48,402 nt of DNA, taken from contig WELB01000404.1 of the NCBI GenBank assembly GCA_009602725.1, positions 1 to 48,402 on the forward strand, given 5' to 3'. Positions 20,752-29,759 of this stretch are shown piece by piece; within the stretch, counting starts at the first letter, position 1, and every line of letters begins with the position of its first letter. The notes under the pieces are model-generated. The model worked only from the letters and a program-made list of their open reading frames with translations. It was not told the origin of the DNA and made no database searches. Source of the stretch: Spirogloea muscicola (Eukaryota > Streptophyta > Zygnematophyceae > Spirogloeales > Spirogloeaceae). The position numbers were made by a program, and so were the translations under genes.

Positions 20752-23700
20752 ACTGCTGAAGTCGACAGTGCTTCAATCACCACAGAGCTGGAGAAGTTGG
20801 ATGTCACTTTGTCTGGCGGTAGATCCTCAAGTGCTAAGTGTGCACTTTGCAGCCCCCTGGCTTGGTATGGAAAAGCCATTATTGTCGGCTGTCGTGATCA
20901 GCTGGCGGTGAGCGAGGCAGGTGCTAGTGAGAAATGCACTGCCGGTACTGAGATTGAAGAAAGATCGCTTGGGGGCATCCATGAGACCCGGACCGGACTG
21001 GATGACCATGTCAAGAGGGGAGAAATTGACCAGGCTGGAGGAGAGTGGAGTAGGAACGTACTTCCCACCAGTACAGCGCTAAATGAAGAGGATCTTCAAG
21101 AGGGTGCTCTCATGGGAGGTCGGGGTGGAGGAGCCACGCTTGGAGAGCAGGATCTGGACCTTCGGCTGTGGCCAGCTGAAGCTGCTGCATCTCCCCAGAA
21201 GCAGATTCAGAGGCAGAGGAAGAAAGAAAGAAGAAAGAAAGAATTGGAACACGTTATTACTGACGATGGTTCTGCACCTCATTTAGACCACCATGTGTAC
21301 CACCCACCTGATCATGAGCTCCTAGAACTCCTTACCGCACAACTTCATCGCAACTCCTACTCTCAGCAGGTATGCCTTCATTTCAACAATGGTCTTCAGG
21401 AGATTCCTGAAGTGTGTCAACAGACTCAAGACCCCCTTTTTCTTATTATTTGCACAGCAAGTTTGTGCCGCTGCTGAAGGGCACCAATCCCTCTCATGGC
21501 TTGCAGGATATGGAACGGTTGATGGTAGATATGGAGAAGAGTAGGGAGATAGAAATGGAGATGTGTAGGGAGATAGGGGAGCGATGGAAGGCGACGCAGG
21601 CTGCGGAGGTAGCGCGGCGGCTGGCCAAGGAGGAGAGCCGACTGCGCACGGAGGCCATGGCGGCTGCCCGGGCTGCACAGACGCTTGCTGAGAGCCAGGC
21701 GAAGCCGCGGGAGGAAGCTGAAGCGTTTGAGCAGAACACCCGGCAGGAGCTCCTTGACTCCCAGCAAAGGCGGTACCGCACGTTCACGTGGGAGGAGCTC
21801 CAGGTGCTTGACGTATTAGCCTAGCGAGTTAAAGCTTCTGAATAACCAAGGCACAAGCACTTCCTTGACTGATTTCCCCATAAGCATATGAAATAAGCAC
21901 TTTGACTTGAGAGAGGCCTGAGCTCCAAGTGCCTGATCCTTTCCAGGCTGCTACGGACAACTTCAGCGAGAAGATTGGGGAGGGCGGGTATGGATGGGTG
22001 TTCCGAGGCAGGCTGCACCATACAGACATTGCCATCAAGGTCCTCAAGAGCACAGACGCCAGTGAGGGAAGGTCTGAGGAGTTTCAACATGAGGTACTTC
22101 TTGACGATTTGTGGCCTCGATTTGGTATCCTCTCTTACAGCTTCCCGCTTCAGCATTAGCTTGTATTAGACAGTGAACTGTCTCACTGATATGCCAAAGC
22201 CGACTGACGGTCACTGTCGAGTCTGTCAGGTGGAGCTGCTGGGGCGCATGCAGCACCCCCATATGGTCATGCTTCTGGGCTGCTGCGTCGAAGTGACAGA
22301 CGATGGCTCGTGTCGTTTCGCCATAGTCTATGACTATTGCGCCAATGGAAATCTGGAAGAGCACCTGTCTGGTCAGGCGGCCCTGCCATGGCACACCAGG
22401 ATACGTGTTGCAGCAGAGGTATGAGAAAGTGCTTCAATCACTTACCTCCTCTTCCATCCTGTGGTCAAAGAGCGTGACATCCATGGCCTCCGTAAAGCCC
22501 TGGTGTAAAAGCATGTCTGGTGATCATTTTACACCTGGCCTTGCAAAAGCTGGCCAAGTCACTGGTTTCAGCTCCAACATGTAGGCATGTCTATCTGACC
22601 TTGCAGAAGTAACCTCAAAGTGCTCTGTTGACAGTCATTACTCACAAGCCTTGGGGGTGGGTGCACATGCCTCCAGGTCACGTCAGCACTTGTCTTCCTT
22701 CACAGTAACGATCCGCCCATCCTCCACAGAGCCCTGAAGGCAGCAAACATTTTGCTGGATCAAAACCTCGTGGGGAAGCTTGCGGTGAGCCTGTTAATTG
22801 GGGAACTGCTGACAATCGTAATCACCCAATGCTCTGGTTGATCAAGCCCATGTGGATGTTTGACCTTTTCAGTATTGGTGCTGATGGATGCCCCAATTTT
22901 GAGCTGATGCAGGATGTGGGCATGGCGGAGCTCATGCCGGGCATTGCTGGCCAGCTGAGGATGCGGACGCACGTGACACAGACCATTGCGGTTGGCACGC
23001 TCGCATACGTGGACCCCGAGTTCTATTGGACGGGCCGGTGGGGCACCAAGTCTGATGTCTACAGCCTCGGGATTGTGCTTCTCCAGCTGCTCACCGGGAA
23101 AGTCCAGGTTGCATATTGAAACCTTTGTTCGTAATTGAACCCTAAATCCTAAACCCTAAAACCAGATCATTCCACGTTTTAAGTCCGAAGTAGTCTGGAA
23201 AAGGTAGTCCGTCTCCATGTGTGCCCCCAAAAATGTGAATTGGTTCATCGATCCTCCCTTGGCCGAGAGATGACAGCTGCTGCTGCACATGTGGGTCAGA
23301 TCATGGACAAGGTGGAAGATGCGGTACAGAGGGACAATCTGGAGAGCGTCCTGGACCCGGCGAGCGGCAAGTGGCCCCGCAGTGTTGCGCTGGAGCTGGC
23401 TCTTCTTGCGCTTGAGTGTGTGAAGCTGCGGCGCAAGGACCGTCCAGAGGTTGCAAGCGTCATGGCTCACCTCGACGCCCTCAGAACGACTGCCAAGGAA
23501 GCCGCTGATAAGGAGGCGCCTGCCCAGCGCAGTTTCCCGCTGGTAAGGATGCCCAGCGCAAGACGGCCGTCGCGTCGTTTGCCAGCAAACGACGCGACGC
23601 GAGCAGTTTCAATGCATACTCTTCGTGCCCTATGACACAGGTAAGGGGCAACATTTCGAGACTTCCTCAGGCTTGACCTCCTGAGGTTGCTGCTTGGGTG

Positions 23701-25082
23701 CTGAGTCACTAACCCGTATCTAGTTGCTTCCAAAATAGTCAATTGTGGATACACATGTTTGACCAATTTGCACCTGCTAGGAGGAGCGGAGCATCAAGAA
23801 CTTCTGCTCCGAGATGTCCATCACTAAGGACAGATTGCAAGCTCCCTTCTCCTACGAGGAGCTCATGGACGCAATTAAGGACTTCAATCCCATTTACATT
23901 GTTGGTTGTGGCGCCTTGGGGAAAGTCTATGGGTGCGAATGTTGCCCTGCTTGCAAGCGTGGTTATGCTTGGTGCTTGTGTCCTCGTTGTTTTCTTATCC
24001 CTGGCACTTTCTTATCCTATGGCAAACTCTCACTACCATTCAAAATGCTGAGCAGTGCACAGATGAAGGACGGGCAAAAGTATGCAGTGAAGAAGCTAGC
24101 GTCGGACAACAAGCAAGGACTGAGATTGGTGAAAGCTGAGTTGGAGGTATTAAGTCGCATTTGTCACCGCAACGTGGTCCCGCTACGGGGGTGGTACATC
24201 CCTAAGGACAGCGACGTCGACATGCTGCTCATCTATCCATTCTTGCCTGGCGGGAATCTTGACCAATTGGTGCACGGGGGAATTGGCGTGCCTCCAAAGC
24301 CAGAAGGGTTCGATCACTGGGCTGCACGTAAGAAGGTCATGTTGGGTGCAGCAGTTGGGCTGAGGTACCTGCATCACGGGTGCAACGATCAGGTGCTGCA
24401 TAGGGACATCAAGCCAAGCAACACCTTGTTGGATGAACATGGTGAAGGGTACGTGGCGGATTTTGGGCTTGCACGAACCTTTCAGGCACATGACACGCAC
24501 GTGTCAACCATGGCTGCAGGTGACTCACGATACCCTCCAACGTCCGTTGAGCTGTATCGTAGGCCTCTTTGGCATAGTGCAAGGAGGATGTGTTGACCCA
24601 TGCTGGTAGAGGCACCTCAGACTGCCTGGCAATGATTATGGGTCATCTTTCCTGCAACTCATGACGCGTCACGATGATGCACATGGACAGGCACAGTTGG
24701 GTATATCGGTCCAGATTGCGCCCTAGGCCAACTGACTACATACAGCGCTACATACAGCGATGTCTTCAATTTTGGAGTGATGCTTCTCGAGACTGTGACT
24801 GGCAAACGGCCTGTTGACCCTTTCTTTCAGACCGAAGCTGCAACTGGTGGCAACTTGATTTCGTGGGTGCGATCCTGCTTTCGCCATGAGAAGCCTTTGG
24901 AGTGCGTTGATATAGCGCTAGCTCCATTCGGCCCCCAGAAAGTGGACGAAATTCGGGGCGCCTTGAGAGCGGGGCTACTCTGCTGCTCCTATATCCCAAC
25001 CATGGATGGCGTTGTTGAGATGCTCCAGAATCTTGGAGCATTTGGTGCTATGTTTCCTAAGTGGACCTTTGCCACTGAATGA
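19456..25082 (+). CDS. NAC domain - coiled coil - pseudokinase - kinase fusion protein
   Basis: Thirteen exons join into one frame of about 1,145 codons: 19456-19618, 19952-20232, 20401-20526, 20722-21369, 21507-21803, 21947-22093, 22230-22418, 22677-22784, 22913-23107, 23270-23542, 23781-23932, 24053-24519, 24691-25082. All introns are GT-AG, and most after exon 2 are phase 0. Domains: NAC (residues about 9-200), linker with LDLRL (335-339) and a basic patch (about 357-366), coiled coil (about 407-495), U-box-kinase-type domain (about 499-790; HRD Asp replaced by Ala at 636), receptor-like kinase domain (about 833-1130; K873, D978, D996). No signal peptide or membrane segment is seen, so the protein is probably nuclear or cytosolic. 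The joins between NAC and kinase 1 (137-nt intron) and between the kinases (238-nt intron) are too short for separate promoters. Adjacent separate genes remain possible until transcripts are examined. The acceptors for exons 10 and 12 are the least certain. Confidence 0.75.
21154..21168 (+). other. LxLxL (EAR-like) motif in the linker
   Basis: Exon 4 encodes [13 protein letters not shown] satisfies the LxLxL pattern of plant EAR repression motifs, which recruit TOPLESS-type corepressors. It is followed by a lysine/arginine-rich stretch ([12 protein letters not shown]) that could act as a nuclear localisation signal. Short motifs arise by chance, so function is inference. Confidence 0.45.
21507..23542 (+). 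other. Coiled coil plus U-box-kinase-type pseudokinase (exons 5-10)
   Basis: Exon 5 encodes a charged coiled coil ([20 protein letters not shown]) leading into [11 protein letters not shown], the junction typical of plant U-box kinases (PUB33/35 type). Kinase features are GEGGYG (516-521), AIK with K536, and [13 protein letters not shown]. The catalytic loop is [12 protein letters not shown], where Ala636 replaces the HRD Asp. DVG (654-656) occurs where that family also has DVG, then [20 protein letters not shown] and RRKDRP. The nucleotides read cac aga gcc ctg aag. Without the HRD Asp it is predicted to lack phosphotransfer activity. No U-box follows; kinase 2 takes its place. Confidence 0.8.
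23140..23160. repeat. Interstitial telomere-like repeat in intron 9
   Basis: Three consecutive 7-bp units CCCTAAA, TCCTAAA, CCCTAAA match the plant-type telomere unit with one mismatch. The tract lies in the intron between exons 9 and 10 of the fusion gene. It could be a relic of break repair or a telo-box-like element. Confidence 0.9.
23781..25082 (+). other. Second kinase domain, catalytically complete (exons 11-13)
   Basis: [20 protein letters not shown] leads into glycine loop [10 protein letters not shown] and AVKKL (K873). Next come [40 protein letters not shown] (D978) and ADFGLARTF (D996), then [10 protein letters not shown] and [20 protein letters not shown]. The pattern is that of plant receptor-like or LRR-RLK intracellular kinases. 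The HRD Arg-Asp pair predicts an RD kinase activated through its activation loop. Oddities: YIGPD where YIAPE is usual, and a small internal duplication ([11 protein letters not shown]; tacagcg repeated). The TGA stop is at 25,080-25,082. Confidence 0.8.
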
Positions 25083-25639
25083 CTCAGATCTATTACTCCG
25101 TGCATTTCCCTCTTTTGGCTGGCTCCATATCAATGCCATCCATGAGACTCCTGGAGGTCGAGAATTGATGCTGCAAAGAAATAACAATTCCTATGAATTA
25201 CGACAAGTGTATGGTGGTGCACTGTCCCGTCGCTACTTTTGCCGTCTGACCGTGGTGTTGGTTATGTAGCACGACATAGCAAGAAGCAGAGCTGTGAGGC
25301 ACTGAGAAGTTGAAAGGGTGATAGTGCGAGGAAAAAGTGAGGGTGTGACGGAAGAGAGGAAGTTGAGACGTGGCCAGCCTCTTAGGCAGGGCAGCGTCCC
25401 ATCAGCGTCCCAGTAGCACTGTGGTCAGTGGAATGCAACTGAGCTTTGCCCGTCCTGCAGTGGTGGCAAAAACTGCTATACTGTACAGACTTATATTTGA
25501 AGCATATAACCAAGTCAGAGCATGTGAAAAGCTAGCTCGGAAAGAATTGATTAGGCCCCACGGAGCCGGAAAGTGCTGAGACACGTAATTGAAGTACGTA
25601 CCATGCAGGGTGATCACTTATAAATTTTCTCCTCAGCAG

Positions 25640-25790
25640 CCGCAAGTCAGAAAAAGAAGCTGCCGGAAATCAGCCCCTTGACGAAAGCGAGAGGCTGCAG
25701 CTAGAGCACGGCCAGCACGTAGATGCAAGGCGTGGGCCATGGACCGCTGGACGGATGTGGACAGGGCGCATACAAAACGCCTGCGCTAGC
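25640..25790 (-). mobile_element. Non-LTR element C-terminal fragment
   Basis: Minus-strand frames give pieces equivalent to HALHLRAGRALAAAS and FRQG (plus reads gctgcagctagagcacggccagcac, then gatgcaaggcgtgggccatggaccgctgg). The same block recurs at 35,700-35,790 and 37,640-37,710. The stretch from the fusion gene stop to here (25,083-25,640) shows no supported gene. Confidence 0.55.
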
Positions 25791-26085
25791 CAGTCGAGAG
25801 AGACGCTGGGGCGCGCATGCTGCCTCGCTGACTGGATGTCTGCTGTGGGGGTTGAGGAGGCTGTCGGCTATCGCGGCGAAGGTGTGGGCGAGGCAAGGGC
25901 TGTCGCAGGCCAGGACGATCGTTAGAGCCGCGGCAGTGGGGCCTGTCGAGGCGCCCCCCGCAGGCGCTCCCGCGGAGCCCGATTCATTCTTCCAGTGCCG
26001 CGCTTTCCCTTTTGTTGGGGACGACGAGCTTGTGATGGAGAAGAAGCAGCTCTTTCAAACGAAACAGCTCTTCCAATGTAGGGCA

Positions 26086-26130
26086 TTGGCTGTGAGAGGC
26101 CAGCCCGAAGAGTGAACAAGGTCCATAGGG
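26086..26130 (-). repeat. GGCTG-hairpin module
   Basis: Minus orientation: ggctgtgagaggccagcccgaagagtgaacaaggtcc. It is isolated from any recognised element tail. Confidence 0.65.
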
Positions 26131-26254
26131 CAGAAAGCCGCCAAAAACCCACAGCTATGCAAGAGACTACAGCGGAAAAGCAAGTCCTGCAAAGGGCCAG
26201 CCCCGGTGAGCATGATAAGGTCCACAAGAGCTACGGATAGCACGCATGCCCTCT

Positions 26255-26505
26255 ATCAGTGCCCTCTCCCAGCTCGGCTTTCGTCAGGGGGATAGCATTC
26301 CGGCAGCTAGTCTGTCGGATGTGAGGCTTCTCACTCGTAACTACTGACTGGTCCATCCTCCCCCATTCTGCCATAGCCTCTTCAGGCCCCGCAGTCGCTG
26401 CTTAGCTCGTAGTTTGGCCCCTTCGAACCTTGTCAATTCTTTTCGGGCTGGCTTCTCACAGCCCTTGCCCCCATTGGGAGAGCCACTTCTTCTTCTCCCA
26501 GCGGG
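26255..26505 (+). mobile_element. 5'-truncated non-LTR 3' end with full 3' UTR and module
   Basis: Plus strand: the C-terminal codons (equivalent to LGFRQGDSIPAASLSDVRLL, TRNY, stop near 26,345) are followed by tggtccatcctcccccattctg, ttcaggccccg and ttggccccttcgaaccttgtcaa. A clean module then follows (cgggctggcttctcacagccc, ttgcccccattgggagagccacttcttctt). This is the best reference for the order tail, 3' UTR, hairpin. 26,510-27,330 holds no supported gene. Confidence 0.75.
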
Positions 26506-27339
26506 GAAAATGTTTTGCTGCGGCATGCACAGGCGCCAATCTGATTGGGCGCCTGCCCCTCCGCTTTCCGCCACAGAGCCTCGCCTGGCTTGGCAAGAGC
26601 ATCGTGCCCCGTGAGGGCCTCCTCGCCCCGCCGGCAAAAGCAGCCGCTGGCGCGAAGTCGCGGCTGGTGAGAAATGCTCCGACTGCTGCTGGCCGGGCCA
26701 CCTGCAGGCGGCATGCACAGCACTGCGCGATTTGCTATCCACACCGTCGCCTTCCATGAATCACGGCAGGGAGTGGGCCGACAGTGAAGTTGCCTCTCCT
26801 GGTTGCCTTCAAGGTGTCGAGATCTGTGATGTGCATGTTCACTAGGCAGCCAAAGCCCTTCCTTCATGACCTCGTCGACACCGGCACTACCACATGCACT
26901 CTCCGGCTGAGCGCTGTGGAGCTCTCGGCTCCAGTACCGGACGGCTTATGGCACTCTTCCGTGCCACTTCCGGCGCCTGAGAGGCCCCAGGCCACCAAGA
27001 AAGACATTGATTCTGCCCAAACCTTGACGAGTTGCTGGACCTGGTGAAAGCATGCCAGGGTCTTTGCAAGTATGTACATAACAGCAAGTCACTGGCGGCA
27101 AAAGGAAGATCTCTTCTATTCAATCTGGAGAAGCGAGTACTGAGTTTGGCTTTGTGTTCTCCAAACCAGGACGACCGAGGTCGATTCAGAATAATGTAGT
27201 CTGTTTAAATCTAAGAAAGTCCAGTATAGAGCGATGGCTGTGATTTGCCAGCCAGAAAGTAAATGAAGAAAGTATGGAGGGGCCAGAAAAAGTGCTGAAG
27301 CACAGCGACTCAAGTGGCCGCTGGTGGAGCTCAATATCC

Positions 27340-27725
27340 CCTGCTGAGCAGCCGCAGGTCAGAGAAAGTAGTCCCTGGGTTGCAGGTCCCCTGTCTATAT
27401 TCAGGGGCTGCAGCTAGGCCGCGACCGACACGCGTGTGTCATTGATCCCTGCAGCAATACTGACAGGCGCATGCGGTACACCTGAGCAAAAGAGCCGGCC
27501 GCGTGGACGTTGGCTGTGGAAAGAAAAAATCTAAATAAGTGGCACTCCCAATGGGGGCAAGGGCTGTAAAACGCCAGCCCGAAAAAGAATTGACAAAGGT
27601 TCGAAGGGGCCAAATGATGGAGGGGCCTAAGAAGCGCTAAGCAGCTACAAAGGGGCCTGAAGATGCTATGTCAGAACGGGGGAGGATGGACCACTCAGTA
27701 GTTACGAGTGAGGAGCCTCAAAAAG
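27340..27725 (-). mobile_element. Two non-LTR 3' fragments and a module
   Basis: On the minus strand a tail (LLTRNY-like, 27,690-27,720) is followed by its 3' UTR and a module at 27,535-27,615. Next comes a second fragment at 27,340-27,500 (VHAAGSFAQVYRMRLSVLLQ). The second fragment lacks an intact LLSRGY end in frame. Confidence 0.6.
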
Positions 27726-27729
27726 AAAG

Positions 27730-28070
27730 GGCTCGCCCATTGAGGATAGGGGCTGGAAATGCCAGCCAAAAAAGAAGGAACAAAGTACGAGAAGGGGGCC
27801 AGGGGAAGCGCTAAGAATGGACGTCGGCCTGCGCCCCTTGGTGACGTCGCGCTGCACGCTAGTCGGTGCAGGCGCTCGCGGCACCGAGCGAGGAACTGCT
27901 CGCCCGAGCGAGGAAGAATTGGGCAGAACTGGAGGAATTTGGGCAGTCTCTGCACGACGGCCCGGCTTGGGGCGGATGAGCGATATCAGTAGGAAGTGCT
28001 CGCCCATAGAGAAGAGGGGCTGGCAAAGCCAGCCCAAGAAAGCGCTATGACACAAAAAAGAAACGAAGCA
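27730..28070 (-). repeat. GGCTG-hairpin modules, two copies
   Basis: Minus-oriented copies lie at 27,735-27,790 (ggggctggaaatgccagcc) and 28,005-28,045 (ggggctggcaaagccagccc). In both, the loop changed while the stem stayed paired. In the second, GGCTGGC and GCCAGCC form a longer stem with loop AAA or shorter. Confidence 0.65.
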
Positions 28071-28082
28071 GCTACGAAGCAC

Positions 28083-28880
28083 TCAGTAACCCCTGCTAAG
28101 CAGCCTCAGGTCAGAGAGACTGGGTTCCTGGAAGCGGGTCCCCTGGTCAGAGCCAGAGGCAGCAGCGAGGGCTCTGCCTGCACGCAGGTGCAGCGCGCGG
28201 GCCATAGACCTCTGCGAAACGGCCAAGCGCATGCGGTACACCTGCGCTAGCGACCTGCTGCATGGGAGTCCACCGGCTCCCCATGGAAGCGGCGGACAAT
28301 GGCGTGGCGGGAGAGCTGGTTGAGCAGCTCGAGCCACCGAGCGCCCAGCGCCCCGTGCGTATCGATGGCGAGCGGGAAGAACTCGTCTTCCCGCGGGTAA
28401 TCTGCGTGTTTTAGCTCCTTGGCCCGAGCGGCGCAGGCTACCGCATACCCAGCCTTGGTGGCACGATGGGCTGGGTGTGAGCGGTCATATGAATCAGTGG
28501 TCACCACGTCCAGGAGAAGACGTGGCCCGCCGGCTGGTGGGGTGGCCACAAGGTCGACGCGACGAGCGTGGAGACCATCGGCCCGTTGCTGGAGCGGCAT
28601 GACTGCGGAGTTCTCGGCTGCCACCGAGAAGCCAGCCTCCACAAGGATGCCATGCATCGCATGTCGGAGATGGTCGTGGGCCGCTGTCCGCTGTCCGCCG
28701 TGGGAACAGCGCAGAACATGAGCGGCCAGCTCCCCAGGCTCGGCCCCTCGCTCGCCACATTCGCACTGCTGCACACCCTGGAGACATGGCGGCGGCAGTC
28801 CCAGGAGCATCAGTTGTCCTCGTGAGCGTGGCGCAGTGGTCCAAGCTTGGCCACGCCTGTGTACCCCACGCTCTTCCGCG
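28083..28880 (-). mobile_element. Non-LTR element C-terminal half: knuckle and RLE-like domain
   Basis: Minus frame 28,810-28,247 gives LGLPPPCLQGVQQCECGERG, ELAAHVLRCSHGGQRTAAHD, then HARRVDLVATPPAGGPRLLL with DVVTTDSYD, KELKHAD and DEFFPLAIDTHGALGARWLE. The CxC...HxxxC...RxxxHD knuckle followed by RxDLV...DVVTTD...KxxK matches the layout of the R2-class restriction-like endonuclease. A frameshift near 28,255 leads to a C-terminus ending LSDLRLLSRGY at 28,083. It lacks an RT and is 5'-truncated. Confidence 0.7.
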
Positions 28881-28944
28881 CAACTATGAAAGGGTGCCGA
28901 TCCCCGTGCGTGGCCCTTGAACCCCCCAGCCGCTCACAATAATC

Positions 28945-29045
28945 AGCAGGGCTGGCCTCTTACAGCCATCGCCCCATCCTTGGAAAGATTTGTTCACAGC
29001 CTCTGGGCTGGCCTTTCACAGCCCTCGCCCACTTCCACGGAAGAG
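28945..29045 (+). repeat. GGCTG-hairpin modules, tandem pair
   Basis: Two plus-oriented modules about 50 bp apart: gggctggcctcttacagccatcgccccat and ctgggctggcctttcacagccctcgccc. Confidence 0.65.
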
Positions 29046-29239
29046 CAGCAGCCGCGTTCTGTTTGCACAGTAAGGGGTCACATTCTCTGGGAGAGCCACT
29101 TCTTCTCTGGACATCTACGGCGGCCACGGAACGAAGTGGTCTTCCCTCCTCCATCGCCTGGCAGTGCATGTCGATGTCCGCCCACGTAGTCGGGCGGGTA
29201 GCTTGGGGCATTCTAGCGTCCCGCAAGCCATCGTTGCAT

Positions 29240-29750
29240 GGCTATAGAATGCGGTTATCATTGAGTCTACAGCGCTCCCAGGCACTCGCGATACAGCAGC
29301 GTGCTGTTCGTGCATTAGCCCAGGCTAATGGCTTCCGTGGAGGTGGTTTGGCGCCTCAGTATAGCATGTCAGATATGCATGTGCTCACTCGGGGATATTA
29401 ATGTCCCCCTTAGCCAGCTCATTACCCAGTTAACAGGACATTTGTAAGGCTAGAATTCGCCTCCCTTTCATGCGCACCGCGCACCTTCTCTCTTCTCAAA
29501 ACATGAAAGAAGCAGCTCTGACTGCCATTGCCCCCTGGGGAAGAGCTTCTTCCTCCAGGCACTCGCGATACACCAGCGTGCTGGTCGTGCATTAGCACAG
29601 GCTAATGGCTTCCGTGGTGGTGGTTTGGCGCCTCAGCTTAGCTTGTCAGATATGCATGTGCTCACTCGGGGATATTAGTGTCCCCCTTAGCCAGCTCATT
29701 ACCCAGTCAACAGGTCATTTGTAAGGCTTGAATAGGCCTCCCTTTCAAAT
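29240..29750 (+). repeat. Tandem duplication of a non-LTR element tail (277-bp period)
   Basis: The block starting ggcactcgcgatac at 29,281 is repeated at 29,558. Both extend about 190 bp through the C-terminal codons (MRLSLSLQRSQ in the first; GFRGGG..., SDMHVLTRGY in both), the stop and a shared 3' flank ending cctccctttca. The few differences include the loss of a 5' part in the second copy. The 3' UTR differs from the hairpin family, so this is a separate subfamily. Confidence 0.8.
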
Positions 29751-29759
29751 TTCATGATC

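Noticed and set aside
20635-21477. Reading the large 280-residue frame as a complete separate gene starting at 20,635
   Set aside because: It has no good start there. The [11 protein letters not shown] subdomain begins at a splice acceptor (20,722), and upstream NAC exons join in phase.
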